In this document: piece after piece, positions 45,001 through 53,269 of the stretch
Numbering within the stretch: the stretch's first letter is position 1
Layout: every line of letters starts with the position of its first letter
Assembly: GCA_951812325.1 (NCBI GenBank)
Contig: OX638294.1
Span: 3,134,859 to 3,198,858, forward strand
DNA length: 64,000 nt
Direction of reading: 5' to 3'
Origin: an uncultured Thermoanaerobaculia bacterium
GTDB taxonomy: Bacteria; Acidobacteriota; Thermoanaerobaculia; Multivoradales; Multivoraceae
Translations under genes and position numbers: made by a program
The notes under the pieces: model-generated
Told to the model about the DNA's origin: nothing
Databases searched by the model: none
Seen by the model: the letters and a program-made list of their open reading frames with translations, nothing else

Positions 45001-45113
45001 ACCGGCAGACTCAGGATCCAGGCCGCTCCGCCCACGGTGAGCAGCACCGCCCCGGCGACGACCAGCAGCCGATGGCGCAGGGAGAAGCGAAGCAGTCGCT
45101 CCAGAGGGCCCAT
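42021..45113 (-). CDS. CusA/CzcA-type heavy-metal RND efflux pump
   Basis: A 1030-residue inner-membrane proton-driven pump with 12 predicted helices and two large periplasmic loops. Recognisable parts are LSLPVDIFPDLSAPTVTVIT near the N-terminus, the second-half GDPV-like VVVGEIVEEGLASDIAVRLP, and the proton-relay helix SIAVGLLVDDAIIAIENIF. HME-type pumps usually have VDGAVVxVEN there; here the pair is Asp-Asp, so the metal (Cu/Ag, Zn/Co/Cd or another) is not certain. It is the last gene of a - strand CBA operon, 10 bp after the adaptor gene. Confidence 0.93.
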   Translation of the reverse strand: MGPLERLLRFSLRHRLLVVAGAVLLTVGGAAWILSLPVDIFPDLSAPTVTVITEAPGMAAEEVELLVTWAVESAINGSPGVRRLRSISADGISVAWVEFDWGTDIYRARQVVSERLQRVDLPAQAEAPELGPISSIMGEITFIAMTSTPVKDGGVSSMELRRVAETIVRRTLLSLPGVSQVVPIGGEQRQLQVTVRPTVLAQNDLPLADVIDAVARSSRSLAAGFHVEAGEEHIVRVRSRARSPEEVAAAVVRVDGGIPLRVGDVADVEWGPAPARGAASYRNRPAVILSVQKQPGANTLDLTAAIDETLARLQPTLPEGVTLEGENFRQADFIEVAIGNVSEALRDGAILVIVILALFLGSVRTTFISAFAIPLSLVAGILVISAFGLQLDTMTLGGLSIAVGLLVDDAIIAIENIFRRMRDERRLPEGERRAPEEVAAAATREVLSPILLATLIVVLVFVPIFFLPGLEGRLLRPLGLAFIAALAASLVVAVTVTPVLAVLFLGRGRALRVRGPWLLRAFQRAYAPTLDWCLSHRWAVLSSSALLVVLAAALLPGLGRSFLPPFNEGSLTVSVVSAPGIPLAESDRLGSQVEEALLAFPEVVSTSRRTGRAEKDEHVQGVNASEMEVVLSRLEDGRSKDELVAEMRRAVAAIPGAAVTFGQPISHRIDHMISGSRTNLAVKVFGPDLAVLRSLAARIEQVLGGVPGIVDLSNQEQSPVPQLVVDFDRTAMARYGLSLADLGEAVEALFQGVVVGEIVEEGLASDIAVRLPPDLRAEPDRVAALPVSTPAGDLVRLGAVGSVRHALGPSLIRRENAQRVAMVTANVAGADLVGTVERAQAAVDAEVDLPSGYFVTFGGQFEEAARRFSTMGLLVALILAGMYGLLYLEFGSHRDTLAMLVNVPLALVGGVVAVALGGGVLSLATVVGFVTLFGIATRNGVLLVGNYRRLLREGLSLEAAVRRGSKERMPPILMTALTAGLALAPLVFAAGAPGNEILSPMAQVILGGLLTSTFLNLVVVPVLYVRSLKR

Positions 45114-45123
45114 CCTTCCGGCC

Positions 45124-46746
45124 TCAGTGGACGTGGCCGTGGGCTTCGCCGCTCGCCATGAGCGACGAACGGCGAATCGCGGCGCCGCCCCGCGTCACCA
45201 GGCGCTGGCCGGGCGCCAGACCGTCGACGAGCACCTGGTCGCCCTGCCGGCCGAGCACCGTCACCGTCTGCCGCTGAAAGTCCTCGCCGGCCAGTTGCAG
45301 GAAGACGACCGGCACGCCGCCGTCGTCGACCAGCGCCGAAGCGGGCACGACGATGCCGCTGTCCTCGCCGGCCATCAGCACCTGTGCCGCGACGGTCGAC
45401 CCGAGGGCGAAACCCGTGCCGGCGAGGCCGGGGGCCTCGAGCAGGACGGTCACCGTGCCGGTCCGGGGGGAAATCTCCGGCGAAACGGACACGAGGGAAA
45501 GACCCTCGTCGATCCGCAACGGCCCACTCTCCGGGTCGTCGAGGACGACGCCTCGCAGGCCGGCCTCAGCGAGCCGCCGCGCATCCCGGGGCGGCAGGGC
45601 GACCTCGATCCACACGACGTCGGTCCGAACCAGCCGGGCCAGGGAGTCGCCGGCGGCGACCGTCGCGCCGGGCGTTGTGCTGACGGCGGCGATCCGTCCG
45701 GAGAACGGAGCCTTGAGGGAGATGCCGGCGCCGTCCGCTCCGCCTTCGCGCGAGGACCGAGCCGACTCGAGGTCCCGCTCCGCCGCACGGTGGCGCGTCT
45801 CCAGCAGGCGGGCGCGGACGCCGGCTTCCCCGACCTCACGCTCACTGACCGCTTCGAGCGTCAGCAGTTCACGTAGCCGAGCGCTCCGCGCTCGCGCGCT
45901 CTCCAGCTCCACGGCAAGGGTCTCGACTTCCGCTTCGAGCGTCGCCAGACTCCGCTCGGAAGCGACCAGGGGAACCACGCGGAACAGCGGGGAATCCCAC
46001 TCCACGCGGCGTCCGACGAACGGCCAGGAACGGGACTCCGCCGGTGGTTGCACGACGCCGTCGACCGGCGCGGTCACCGTGCTCTCACCGCCGGCCGGCG
46101 GACGGAAGGTCGCCACGCCGGAGACGCTGCGGGCCAGGCGCCCCTCCTCGACCCAGGCGGTCGCGAAACGGCCCTGCCACTGCTGCTCCTTGAGGAAGGA
46201 CACCGGCTCGCCGCCGTCGGAACCGGCCGGCAGCTCCGGCGCCCGCACCAGGCCTTCCGCATGGTGCGCCTCGCCGACCCGGACCCGGCCGCCCGGGATC
46301 TCCTCGATTGCGGCCCCGTCGTCGATCCGGAAGAGAAGCTGCGCCTCGCCGGTCCGTCGCGGGGTGACCTCGATGGCGAAGTGGCCGGGATCGGCCGAGC
46401 CGTCGGCGCCGAAGATCTGTTCGCCTTCGCCATCGACAAGAACGATCTCCACGGTCCCCTCCACCAGGGGTGCGAAGTCAAGGAGGCGCGTGACGTGGGT
46501 GTGGGCCATCGCGGTGTGCCCGACCTCCAGAGCGTCGATCTCGGGAAAGACCTCGAAGCGTTCGCCGAGGACCGTGACCGACCAGGCTTCGCCATCGCCG
46601 TGACCGTGGCCACGGCCGTGGTCGTGGTCGTGGTCGTGCGACGCGTCCGGCGGAGCGGCGGTGCAGGCAAGCAGAAAGAGGAGCGCCAGGGATAGCGAAT
46701 TCGCCACGCACCGGGTACAGGTGCGCCGGCCTTCAATCCACGTCAT
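45124..46746 (-). CDS. His-rich periplasmic adaptor of the metal efflux pump (CusB/CzcB type)
   Basis: A 540-residue membrane-fusion lipoprotein. The signal ends at Cys28 (lipobox LLAC) and is followed by a strongly His-rich stretch (HDHDHDHGRGHGHG, about residues 37-50). A beta-sandwich of about 100 residues follows, then the lipoyl/hairpin parts (STVTAPVDGVVQPP, a coiled coil near residues 270-330, SLKAPFSGRIAAVSTTPGA) and the beta-barrel. The C-terminus is again His-rich (HGHVH). The His clusters suggest metal capture and hand-over. Its ends overlap or nearly touch both partner genes. Confidence 0.9.
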   Translation of the reverse strand: MTWIEGRRTCTRCVANSLSLALLFLLACTAAPPDASHDHDHDHGRGHGHGDGEAWSVTVLGERFEVFPEIDALEVGHTAMAHTHVTRLLDFAPLVEGTVEIVLVDGEGEQIFGADGSADPGHFAIEVTPRRTGEAQLLFRIDDGAAIEEIPGGRVRVGEAHHAEGLVRAPELPAGSDGGEPVSFLKEQQWQGRFATAWVEEGRLARSVSGVATFRPPAGGESTVTAPVDGVVQPPAESRSWPFVGRRVEWDSPLFRVVPLVASERSLATLEAEVETLAVELESARARSARLRELLTLEAVSEREVGEAGVRARLLETRHRAAERDLESARSSREGGADGAGISLKAPFSGRIAAVSTTPGATVAAGDSLARLVRTDVVWIEVALPPRDARRLAEAGLRGVVLDDPESGPLRIDEGLSLVSVSPEISPRTGTVTVLLEAPGLAGTGFALGSTVAAQVLMAGEDSGIVVPASALVDDGGVPVVFLQLAGEDFQRQTVTVLGRQGDQVLVDGLAPGQRLVTRGGAAIRRSSLMASGEAHGHVH

Positions 46747-47942
46747 GACCCCGGGCCTCCTTCCTGAGCCGCCGCCAGCCGTTCCAGCTCCCGGTGCGCC
46801 GCGAGCGCCGCCCCGTGGAGATCGAGCACCGCCAGCTCCGCCTCGGTCACCGAACGGTGCGTCTCCAGCAGATCGGTCAGCCCGGCCTCGCCCTGGCGGA
46901 AGGCCGCCTCGGCGCCGTCCAGCATCTGTTCGACGCCGCCGAGCTCTTCGCGGGCCTCCGCGAGTGCGGCGGCAAGCCGAGTGAAGTTGTTGCTCGCGGC
47001 GGCGCGAGAGGAGATCGATTCGCGTTCGGCCAGTTCGAGCCGTGCCCGGGCAGCCTCGAGAGCGGCGCCCGAGCTTCTCCGGGCCGCCTGTCGGCGGTCG
47101 AACAGCGGCACCGACCAGGCGACGCCGAAGATCGGCCCGTCAGCGGCGCCGGGCGTGCGATCCTGCCGTCGCCAGCCCAGAGTGACCTCAGGCGAGGCAA
47201 AGATGGGCCGGGTTGCGAACTCAGCCAGTTCGGCCGCGGCAACGTCTGCCCTGGCCGCGCGGATCAGCGTATCGGCGCCGGCGAGCGACGGCGCCTCCGG
47301 CAGCTCCGGCAGGACGGGCCGCGCGTCCACCGGCAGGCCCGGGCGCCAGGCTGCCGCCTCCGCTCGCGCCTCCTCTCCCGCGACACCGGCAAGGGCAACG
47401 CGGGACCGGAGCGTGGCGGCGGCGAGCTGGAGCCGACTTGCTTCGAGCCCGGAGGCTTCTCCTCTCTTTGCGCGTGCGGCCTCGCGCTCTGCGAGCGATT
47501 CGACCCGCTCTGCCTGGGCCGCCAGCCGGTTCTGGCGCGCGGCGGCCACCGCCCAACCGGCGTAGGCCGCTCTCATCGCGAGTCGGTGGGTCAGGAACTC
47601 GTGGTTGAACCGCCTCCGCGCGGCCTCGACCTCCCCTTCCCGAGCCTCGATCTGCGGACCGCGCTCGACGCCCGGAAGCTGCCAGGAAACCAGGATGTCG
47701 GTCTGCCCGATCGGCCCGCCGGGATCCTCCCGCACGGCCCCCAGCTCGGGATTGCTGAACGTCCTGGCCTCGAGCACAGCGGCCTCCGCGCGCCCCACGG
47801 CCTCGGCGCTCTCGCGAACGGCCGGGTGCGTCTCGTCGAGGACCGACAGGAACTCGGCCTCGGCAACGACCGGTCCGTTCTGGGCCGCGACGGCGGCGGC
47901 GAAGAAGCCTCCAAGGAGGCCGATCAGGCTGAAACGATGCAT
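46743..47942 (-). CDS. outer-membrane efflux channel (CusC/CzcC, TolC family)
   Basis: A 399-residue TolC-type protein that would link the adaptor and pump to the outside. A signal peptide (RFSLIGLLGGFFAAAVAAQ) precedes two repeats of long coiled-coil helices, each with the typical SNPELGAVREDPGGPIGQ strand and ARPIFASPEVTLGWRRQD-like strand. ATG 47942 follows AAAGGAG; the longer frame upstream is not supported. The gene overlaps the adaptor start by 4 bp and heads the operon C-B-A. Confidence 0.92.
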   Translation of the reverse strand: MHRFSLIGLLGGFFAAAVAAQNGPVVAEAEFLSVLDETHPAVRESAEAVGRAEAAVLEARTFSNPELGAVREDPGGPIGQTDILVSWQLPGVERGPQIEAREGEVEAARRRFNHEFLTHRLAMRAAYAGWAVAAARQNRLAAQAERVESLAEREAARAKRGEASGLEASRLQLAAATLRSRVALAGVAGEEARAEAAAWRPGLPVDARPVLPELPEAPSLAGADTLIRAARADVAAAELAEFATRPIFASPEVTLGWRRQDRTPGAADGPIFGVAWSVPLFDRRQAARRSSGAALEAARARLELAERESISSRAAASNNFTRLAAALAEAREELGGVEQMLDGAEAAFRQGEAGLTDLLETHRSVTEAELAVLDLHGAALAAHRELERLAAAQEGGPGS

Positions 47943-48004
47943 GCTGACTCCTTTCCACGTCCAGGTTCCGGGCACGAATCGCACCCGGGCCCTCAGGCCG
48001 TGGA

Positions 48005-48382
48005 TCAGAGCAGCAGCGCGCAGTGAGACCGGAACAGGAGCGGCGGCGGTCCGCGCCGGGACGCCGCCTCGTAGGGCGTTCCCTCGCCTGGCGTCACAAA
48101 CGCCGAAGATGGCAGGGCGAGCACCGCCGTCGCCGACGGGCCGGGCCGCTGCACGCCCGCTTCCGAGTCCGGCGTGACGTCGTGGTCGTGGTCCGGCACG
48201 ACCTCGTCGTCGTGGTGATGCCCGTGGGTCGCCGACCTGGCCAGATCCGCGGTGTCGTGCTCGTGCCCGGACGCGAAGAGATGGGTTGCCAGGTCCAACC
48301 CGGCAGTGACCGCAAACGCACCCGGAGTCTGGCATCCGAGGAGGATGGCCACCGCGACGACACGCTTGAGCGGAGTGCTCAC
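48005..48382 (-). CDS. small His-rich secreted protein of the metal operon
   Basis: A 125-residue frame starting at GTG 48382 with a hydrophobic segment (KRVVAVAILLGCQTPGAFAV) and a His/Asp-rich middle (THGHHHDDEVVPDHDHDV). The end, PPLLFRSHCALLL, resembles the conserved tail of small proteins I have seen at the head of copper/zinc efflux operons. Position 62 bp upstream of the channel gene on the same strand fits that. It may bind metal in the periplasm. Small size and a weak ribosome site leave some doubt. Confidence 0.6.
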   Translation of the reverse strand: MSTPLKRVVAVAILLGCQTPGAFAVTAGLDLATHLFASGHEHDTADLARSATHGHHHDDEVVPDHDHDVTPDSEAGVQRPGPSATAVLALPSSAFVTPGEGTPYEAASRRGPPPLLFRSHCALLL

Positions 48383-48536
48383 GCTGGTCACTGTGCCAGA
48401 CGCGCCACGGTTGGTCAATGCGACCGAGGAGCGGGAGCGCGAACCGGCGTGACTCCTCGCTCTCCGGAAAGGCCGTCCAGGTGTTCTCCTCAAGGCAGTG
48501 CTCCGACGGTCGGTACGCTGGTGATAGGAAGAGGAA

Positions 48537-49313
48537 GTGTGCGCCGCAGTGTATGGCCAGGCCGTGCAGCGGAACCAGGGCGGCGAGTCACCGGCTCGCG
48601 GTGCGCGAACTCGGGAGCGAACGATCCGCGCGGCGTATCTGGGCCGGGTCGGCTACGAGCGTGGAGTCGAACTGCAGGAAGAGATCAGACAGCGGATCCT
48701 GGACGCCGATCCCGGCGCCGCGGACACGCTGCTCCTGCTCGAGCATCCGCCGACCTACACGGTCGGGCGGAACTGCGACCGGGGCGATGTCCTGGCGGTG
48801 CCCGAGTGGCTCGAGCAGCGCGGGATTGCCGTCGCGGAATGCGACCGCGGCGGGCGCGCGACCTACCACGGACCGGGCCAGCTCGTGGGCTATCCGGTGA
48901 TCGACCTTCGCCCCGACCGCCGCAACGTGCGCGCCTACGTCCGCGATCTGCAGGAGGTGCTGGTCGGAACGCTGGCGGCGTTCGGCGTCCGTGCCGCCGG
49001 CGGGGAGGAACGCGAGCGGATCGGCGTCTGGGTCGGACACCGGAAGATCGCTTCGATCGGCATTCACCTCCGGCGCTGGGTCACCACCCATGGCTTCGCG
49101 CTGAACGTCTCGACCGCACTCGACGACTTCGCCGGCATCCTCTCCTGCGGCTTCGACGCCGGCGTGATGACCTCGATCGAGGACCTGACCGGCTGCCGCC
49201 ACGACCTGGCCGAAGTCGGCGCGAGCTGTGCCGAGGTCTTCGCCGAGGTCTTCGAGCGACGTCTGGTCACGGTGGCGCCCGGGTCGCTGGTTGCGCCGCC
49301 CCACAGGCGCTAG
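48537..49313 (+). CDS. lipB: octanoyltransferase LipB
   Basis: LipB moves the octanoyl group from acyl carrier protein to lipoyl domains, the first step of lipoate synthesis. The 258-residue protein has LLLEHPPTYTVGRNCDRGD, GGRATYHGPGQLVGYPVIDL, the catalytic Lys in GVWVGHRKIASIGIHLRRW and the Cys in ILSCGFDAGVMTSIEDL. GTG 48537 is the start used; the first 25 residues are not conserved and a later start is possible. lipA follows in the same direction. Confidence 0.94.
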   Translation: MCAAVYGQAVQRNQGGESPARGARTRERTIRAAYLGRVGYERGVELQEEIRQRILDADPGAADTLLLLEHPPTYTVGRNCDRGDVLAVPEWLEQRGIAVAECDRGGRATYHGPGQLVGYPVIDLRPDRRNVRAYVRDLQEVLVGTLAAFGVRAAGGEERERIGVWVGHRKIASIGIHLRRWVTTHGFALNVSTALDDFAGILSCGFDAGVMTSIEDLTGCRHDLAEVGASCAEVFAEVFERRLVTVAPGSLVAPPHRR

Positions 49314-49353
49314 GATCCCATGTCACGCGCGGCCACGGGAGGGTCGGCCGCCT

Positions 49354-49552
49354 GAGTCGTAACGCACATGGACGAACTCGTTTCCATCGGCACCGCCCGG
49401 TTGCCGCGGCCCGACCGGCTGCGGATCCGTCTGTCGACGCCGGAGTCGTAACCCGCATGGACGAACTCGTTTCCATCGGCGCTCCGCCGGCCTCCGCCGG
49501 CGCCGCCCGGTTGCCGCGGCCCGACTGGCTGCGGATCCGGCTGTCGACGCCG
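49354..49552 (+). repeat. imperfect tandem duplication covering the lipA 5' end
   Basis: Two adjacent copies, 49354-49442 (89 bp) and 49443-49552 (110 bp), both begin GAGTCGTAAC, carry an ATG 14 bases in, and encode MDELVSIG... to LRIRLSTPES. The second copy has 21 extra bases (seven codons, APPASAG). A third GAGTCGTA at 49553 begins the unique part of lipA. Confidence 0.9.
49368..49451 (+). pseudogene. duplicated lipA N-terminal fragment (27 codons)
   Basis: The first copy of the duplication reads MDELVSIGTARLPRPDRLRI and stops at TAA 49449-49451, only 5 bases before the true lipA ATG. It repeats the first residues of LipA with few differences. It is either a harmless relic or an upstream open frame that affects lipA translation. 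Confidence 0.7.
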
Positions 49553-50374
49553 GAGTCGTATCACCGCGTGCGCCGCCTGGTGGACGGCCTGAACCTGAAC
49601 ACCGTGTGCGAAGAGGCGCGGTGCCCGAACATCTACGAGTGCTGGGGCCAGCACGGTACGGCCACGTTCATGATCCTCGGCGACACCTGCACCCGTCGCT
49701 GCGGCTTCTGCGCCGTCCACACCGGCCGGCCCGTCCCGGGCGTCGACGCGGACGAACCGGCGAGGGTGGGGAAGGCGGCGGCGACGATGGGGTTGCGACA
49801 CGTGGTCGTCACCTCGGTCGACCGCGACGACCTGCCGGACGGCGGCGCCGGCCACTTCGCGGATACGATTCGGGCGATCCGGGCGCAAGTGCCGGGCGCG
49901 GCGGTCGAGGTTCTGACGCCGGACTTTCGCGGCGTCCCGGAGGCTCTCGACATCGTCCTGGCGGCCCGACCGGAGGTCTTCTCCCACAACATGGAGACGG
50001 TGCCCCGGCTCTACCGGCAGGCGCGCCCCGGCAGCCGCTACGAGCGCAGCGTCGACTTGCTGCGTGCCGCGGCCGTGGACCGGGACAGCGGCCGCTACGA
50101 CGGCCGGGTGAAGACGGGCCTGATGGTCGGCCTGGGCGAGACGACCGCTGAACTCGAATCGACGATCACGGACATCCGCGCCGCGGGAACCGAGATCCTG
50201 ACCGTCGGCCAGTACCTGCAGCCGACCCGCGACCACCTGCCGGTGGACCGCTTCGTTCACCCGGACGAGTTCGCCCGCCTGCGCGAGTTCGCCCTCGGCC
50301 TGGGTTTCAGCCACTGCGAATCGGGTCCTCTGGTGCGCAGCAGCTACCACGCCCACGAGCACGTGGGCCGCTAG
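49457..50374 (+). CDS. lipA: lipoyl synthase
   Basis: LipA inserts two sulfurs into the octanoyl chain by radical-SAM chemistry. The 305-residue protein has the auxiliary cluster motif CEEARCPNIYEC (C-x4-C-x5-C), the radical-SAM motif CTRRCGFC (C-x3-C-x2-C) and the C-terminal RSSYHA whose Ser ligates the auxiliary cluster. Other hallmarks are TATFMILGDTCTRRCGFCAV and NMETVPRLYRQARPGSRYER. The start at 49457 is the second copy of a duplicated 5' region. It lies 143 bp after lipB. Confidence 0.97.
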   Translation: MDELVSIGAPPASAGAARLPRPDWLRIRLSTPESYHRVRRLVDGLNLNTVCEEARCPNIYECWGQHGTATFMILGDTCTRRCGFCAVHTGRPVPGVDADEPARVGKAAATMGLRHVVVTSVDRDDLPDGGAGHFADTIRAIRAQVPGAAVEVLTPDFRGVPEALDIVLAARPEVFSHNMETVPRLYRQARPGSRYERSVDLLRAAAVDRDSGRYDGRVKTGLMVGLGETTAELESTITDIRAAGTEILTVGQYLQPTRDHLPVDRFVHPDEFARLREFALGLGFSHCESGPLVRSSYHAHEHVGR

Positions 50375-50517
50375 CGCGGCCAAGCCGTCGCTGACTTCGT
50401 GTCTGGCCTCAGCCCCCGCCTCGCCAGGAGGGTTCGCGGCGTTGTCGCTGCGGTGTCGCCCAGGGTACAGCCGGCGAGTTCCTGTCGGCACTCGGCCAGA
50501 CCGGCGGGTGTGGTTCG

Positions 50518-51483
50518 GTGACCTTCTTCTCGCGGGCCGTTGGCTGGTCGCTGCCGTTGATACCGCGGCCGCTGGTGCGCTTCGCGGCAGCGCCCTACGT
50601 GGCCGGCGACGAACCGGCCGACGCTCTTGCCCGCACCGCAAGCCTCAACGAACAGGGGCTGGCCGCGACCCTGGCGCTTCTGGGCGAGGAGGTCGACAGT
50701 CGCGGGCTGGCCGCCGAAGGAACCGCGCTCTACGTCGACCTGGTGGATCAGCTCGCCGACCGTGGGCTGGACTGCAACGTCTCCGTCAAGTTGACGCTCC
50801 TGGGCCTCAAGATCGAGCGCGAGCTCTGCCGCAATCACCTGGCGCTCCTGGTCGAGCGGGCGGCGGAGCGGGGCAACTTCGTGCGCATCGACATGGAAGA
50901 CCACACCTGCACGACGGCGACGCTCGATCTCTACCGGGACGTCCTGGCCGAATCGCGTGCGCGCCGCGCGGGCGCCGGCTCGAACGGCTCGGGCGCGGGC
51001 GGCGACGCGGTGGGCGTCGTGCTCCAGGCCTACCTGCACCGCACGCTGGCCGACATCGCGGCGCTGCCCGAGCGCGCGAACGTGCGGCTGTGCAAGGGCA
51101 TCTACGTCGAGCCGCCCAGCGTCGCGATCACCGACTACCACAAGGTGCGCCGGAACTTCCTGGCCTCCCTGGAGGCCCTGTTCGACCGCGGCGCCTACGT
51201 GGGAATCGCCACCCACGACGACTACCTGCTGCGGGAATCGGCGGCGATGATCGAGCATCGCGGTCTGGGGAAGGACGGCTACGAGTTCCAGATGCTGCTG
51301 GGGGTGACCGAGGAGCGCCGCGACCGGCTGGCAAGGGCGGGGCGCCGCGTACGCATCTACGTGCCCTACGGCCGGCAGTGGTACGCCTACTCGACGCGAC
51401 GGCTGCGCGAGAATCCGAGCATCGCCGGCCACGTGGCGCGGGCGTTCTTCCTGCGCCTGCTGCGTGGAGGCGGCCGAGGCTAG
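50518..51483 (+). CDS. proline dehydrogenase (monofunctional)
   Basis: A 321-residue FAD-dependent enzyme that oxidises proline to pyrroline-5-carboxylate. The TIM-barrel motifs are visible: LDCNVSVKLTLLGLKI, FVRIDMEDHTCTTATLDLYR, LQAYLHRTLADIAALP, RLCKGIYVEPPSVAI, YVGIATHDDYLL, YEFQMLLGV and VRIYVPYGRQWYAYSTRRL with the substrate Arg pair. It starts at GTG 50518. Proline C is elsewhere in the window (53851) but not in the same operon. Its 3' end meets the palindrome carrying an IS. Confidence 0.94.
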   Translation: MTFFSRAVGWSLPLIPRPLVRFAAAPYVAGDEPADALARTASLNEQGLAATLALLGEEVDSRGLAAEGTALYVDLVDQLADRGLDCNVSVKLTLLGLKIERELCRNHLALLVERAAERGNFVRIDMEDHTCTTATLDLYRDVLAESRARRAGAGSNGSGAGGDAVGVVLQAYLHRTLADIAALPERANVRLCKGIYVEPPSVAITDYHKVRRNFLASLEALFDRGAYVGIATHDDYLLRESAAMIEHRGLGKDGYEFQMLLGVTEERRDRLARAGRRVRIYVPYGRQWYAYSTRRLRENPSIAGHVARAFFLRLLRGGGRG

Positions 51484-51499
51484 CTGCTAGCTTAGCTAG

Positions 51500-53269
51500 T
51501 GTCTGCCAGAAAACCGGCGAAGTCCTTGATCCAGAAGGCCTTTCGGGTCTCTTGGCCGGTTGAAGATGGCTCCGATGTCGTAGTGTAGCGGTGTTGATCC
51601 CGCGTTTTGGGTCAATCTTCGGGTGTTTTGGGGGGGGCGGATGCGAGAAGTTCACCGGTTGCAGATGGAGGTTGGCGAGACGCCGATCGAGAAGATTCGG
51701 CTCGACCCGAAGTCGCGGGACGACATACCGGCGGTGTTCAGGGGTCTTCAGCATCTCTGGTGCGACCGTGCGTTGCGGGGTCGTCTGTTCGAGCTGCTGG
51801 AGGAGGGCGTGCTGCCGGGCGTGGACCGGTCGGTGGGTCGTCCGGGGATGGAGTTGTGGCGGATTCTGGTGTTGGGGGTTCTGAAGCAGGGTCTGGGCTG
51901 CGACTTCGACCGGGTTCACGATCTGGCTAACCACCACACGACGGTGCGGGCCTTCCTGGGTCACGGCGAGTTCGGGGACAGGAGCTACTACGAGTACCAG
52001 ACGGTGGTCGACAACGTGAGTTTGTTGACTCCGGAGGTGTTGTCTGCGGTGGGCAGATTGGTGGTGGAGAGCGGCCATGCGGTCGCGCGAAAAAAGCCTG
52101 GCGCGCCGTTGCGCGGGCGGTGTGACTCGTTCGTCGTCGAGACGGACGTGCACTACCCGACGGACGTGAGTCTGTTGTGGGATGCGATGCGTTGCGTGCT
52201 TCGCGAGACCGGACGTGCCGCCGGCAAGCACGGAGTCACTGGCTGGCGTCAGTGGCGCTACCAGTCGAAGTCGGTGCGCCGGTTGTTCAACCAGGTGCGC
52301 GGCACGCGCCGGGCGAAGCGGTTTCCGTCGCGTGTGAAGGCGTACCTGGCCCGGTGCGAGATGCTGGTGGCGCGGTCGGCAGAGACGGTTGAGGCACTGC
52401 GGTGTGCGGGACACGAGGCTTCCTGCGAGTCAATTGCCGGATTCATCGCTCATGCGCGCCGTCAGATGGACCAGGTTGAGCGCCGGCTGCTGCTGGGGGA
52501 GACGATTCCTCATCAGGAGAAGGTCCTCTCGGTCTTCGAGCCTCATACGCGATGGGTGTCCAAGGGGAAGGCGGGCACGCCGGTGGAGCTCGGCGTTCCG
52601 GTAGCAGTGATCGAGGACCAGCACCAATTCATCCTGCACCATGAGGTGCTGTGGAAAGGCGAGGATGTCCATGTGGCGCTGCCGCTGGTGAGGGCGGCCC
52701 AGGAGCGGTTCCCGGACCTGCGCGCATGCAGTTTCGATCGCGGGTTCCATAGTCCTGAGAACCGGGCCCGGCTTGATCAGCTGCTTGACCTCGCCGTGCT
52801 GCCGAAGAAGGGATACTTGTCTGTCGCTGACCGGAAACGCGAAACCGAGGAGGCCTTTGCCGCCGCGCGGCGCAAACACCCGGCGATCGAGTCGGCCATC
52901 AACGCCTTGGAGCATCGCGGGCTCGACCGCGTCCGAAGCCGCGGAGCAGATGGCTTCGAGCGGACCGTCGCCCTGTCCGTGCTCGCCGCCAACCTGCATC
53001 GGCTCGGACGCATGCTCCGGGCACGCGAAAAAAAACGCAGGCGACGGCGACCAGCCGCCTGACCCCAACGCCTCCAGAACACAACCCGCGACGAACCGCT
53101 TCAACCAAGCTACAGGCACCGCCACGCCCGAAACCGCCTGATTCCGACAGATTCCGACACCCCCGCATCGAACTTCACGGCGCACGCCCCGGACACCCTT
53201 CCCACACGCCCGAATTCCCGCGCCAAGAGACATGAAGCCTCGCTCAAACAGGGGGTTTTCTGGCAGACA
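51500..53269 (+). mobile_element. insertion sequence (ISNCY/IS1202-like) inside a palindrome
   Basis: A 1770-bp element bounded by 16-bp perfect inverted repeats TGTCTGCCAGAAAACC (51500-51515 and 53254-53269), with one transposase gene. CTAG flanks it on both sides (51496-51499 and 53270-53273) and fits a 4-bp target duplication: removing the element and one CTAG restores a perfect 32-bp palindrome. Both ends and the transposase appear intact. The family name is inferred from the transposase and is less certain than the boundaries. Confidence 0.9.
51641..53062 (+). CDS. DDE transposase of the insertion sequence
   Basis: A 473-residue transposase of the ISNCY kind. An N-terminal helical region (WRILVLGVLKQGLGCDFDRV and LGHGEFGDRSYYEYQTVVDN) is followed by a DDE-type catalytic core with Asp in SFVVETDVHYPTDVSLLWDA and ACSFDRGFHSPENRARLDQL, and a Glu in the INALEHRGLDRVRSRGADGF segment. 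A basic tail (REKKRRRRRPAA) ends it. ATG 51641 follows a G-rich site; GTG 51623 in frame is an alternative. No frameshift or internal stop is seen, so it may still be active. Confidence 0.88.
   Translation: MREVHRLQMEVGETPIEKIRLDPKSRDDIPAVFRGLQHLWCDRALRGRLFELLEEGVLPGVDRSVGRPGMELWRILVLGVLKQGLGCDFDRVHDLANHHTTVRAFLGHGEFGDRSYYEYQTVVDNVSLLTPEVLSAVGRLVVESGHAVARKKPGAPLRGRCDSFVVETDVHYPTDVSLLWDAMRCVLRETGRAAGKHGVTGWRQWRYQSKSVRRLFNQVRGTRRAKRFPSRVKAYLARCEMLVARSAETVEALRCAGHEASCESIAGFIAHARRQMDQVERRLLLGETIPHQEKVLSVFEPHTRWVSKGKAGTPVELGVPVAVIEDQHQFILHHEVLWKGEDVHVALPLVRAAQERFPDLRACSFDRGFHSPENRARLDQLLDLAVLPKKGYLSVADRKRETEEAFAAARRKHPAIESAINALEHRGLDRVRSRGADGFERTVALSVLAANLHRLGRMLRAREKKRRRRRPAA

Noticed and set aside
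43506..45161. 551-codon + strand frame across the RND pump gene
   Set aside because: Antisense shadow with no motif; the - strand frame is an unmistakable RND pump.
48577..48660. Possible regulatory site in the lipB 5' region
   Set aside because: No inverted repeat or known operator was visible.
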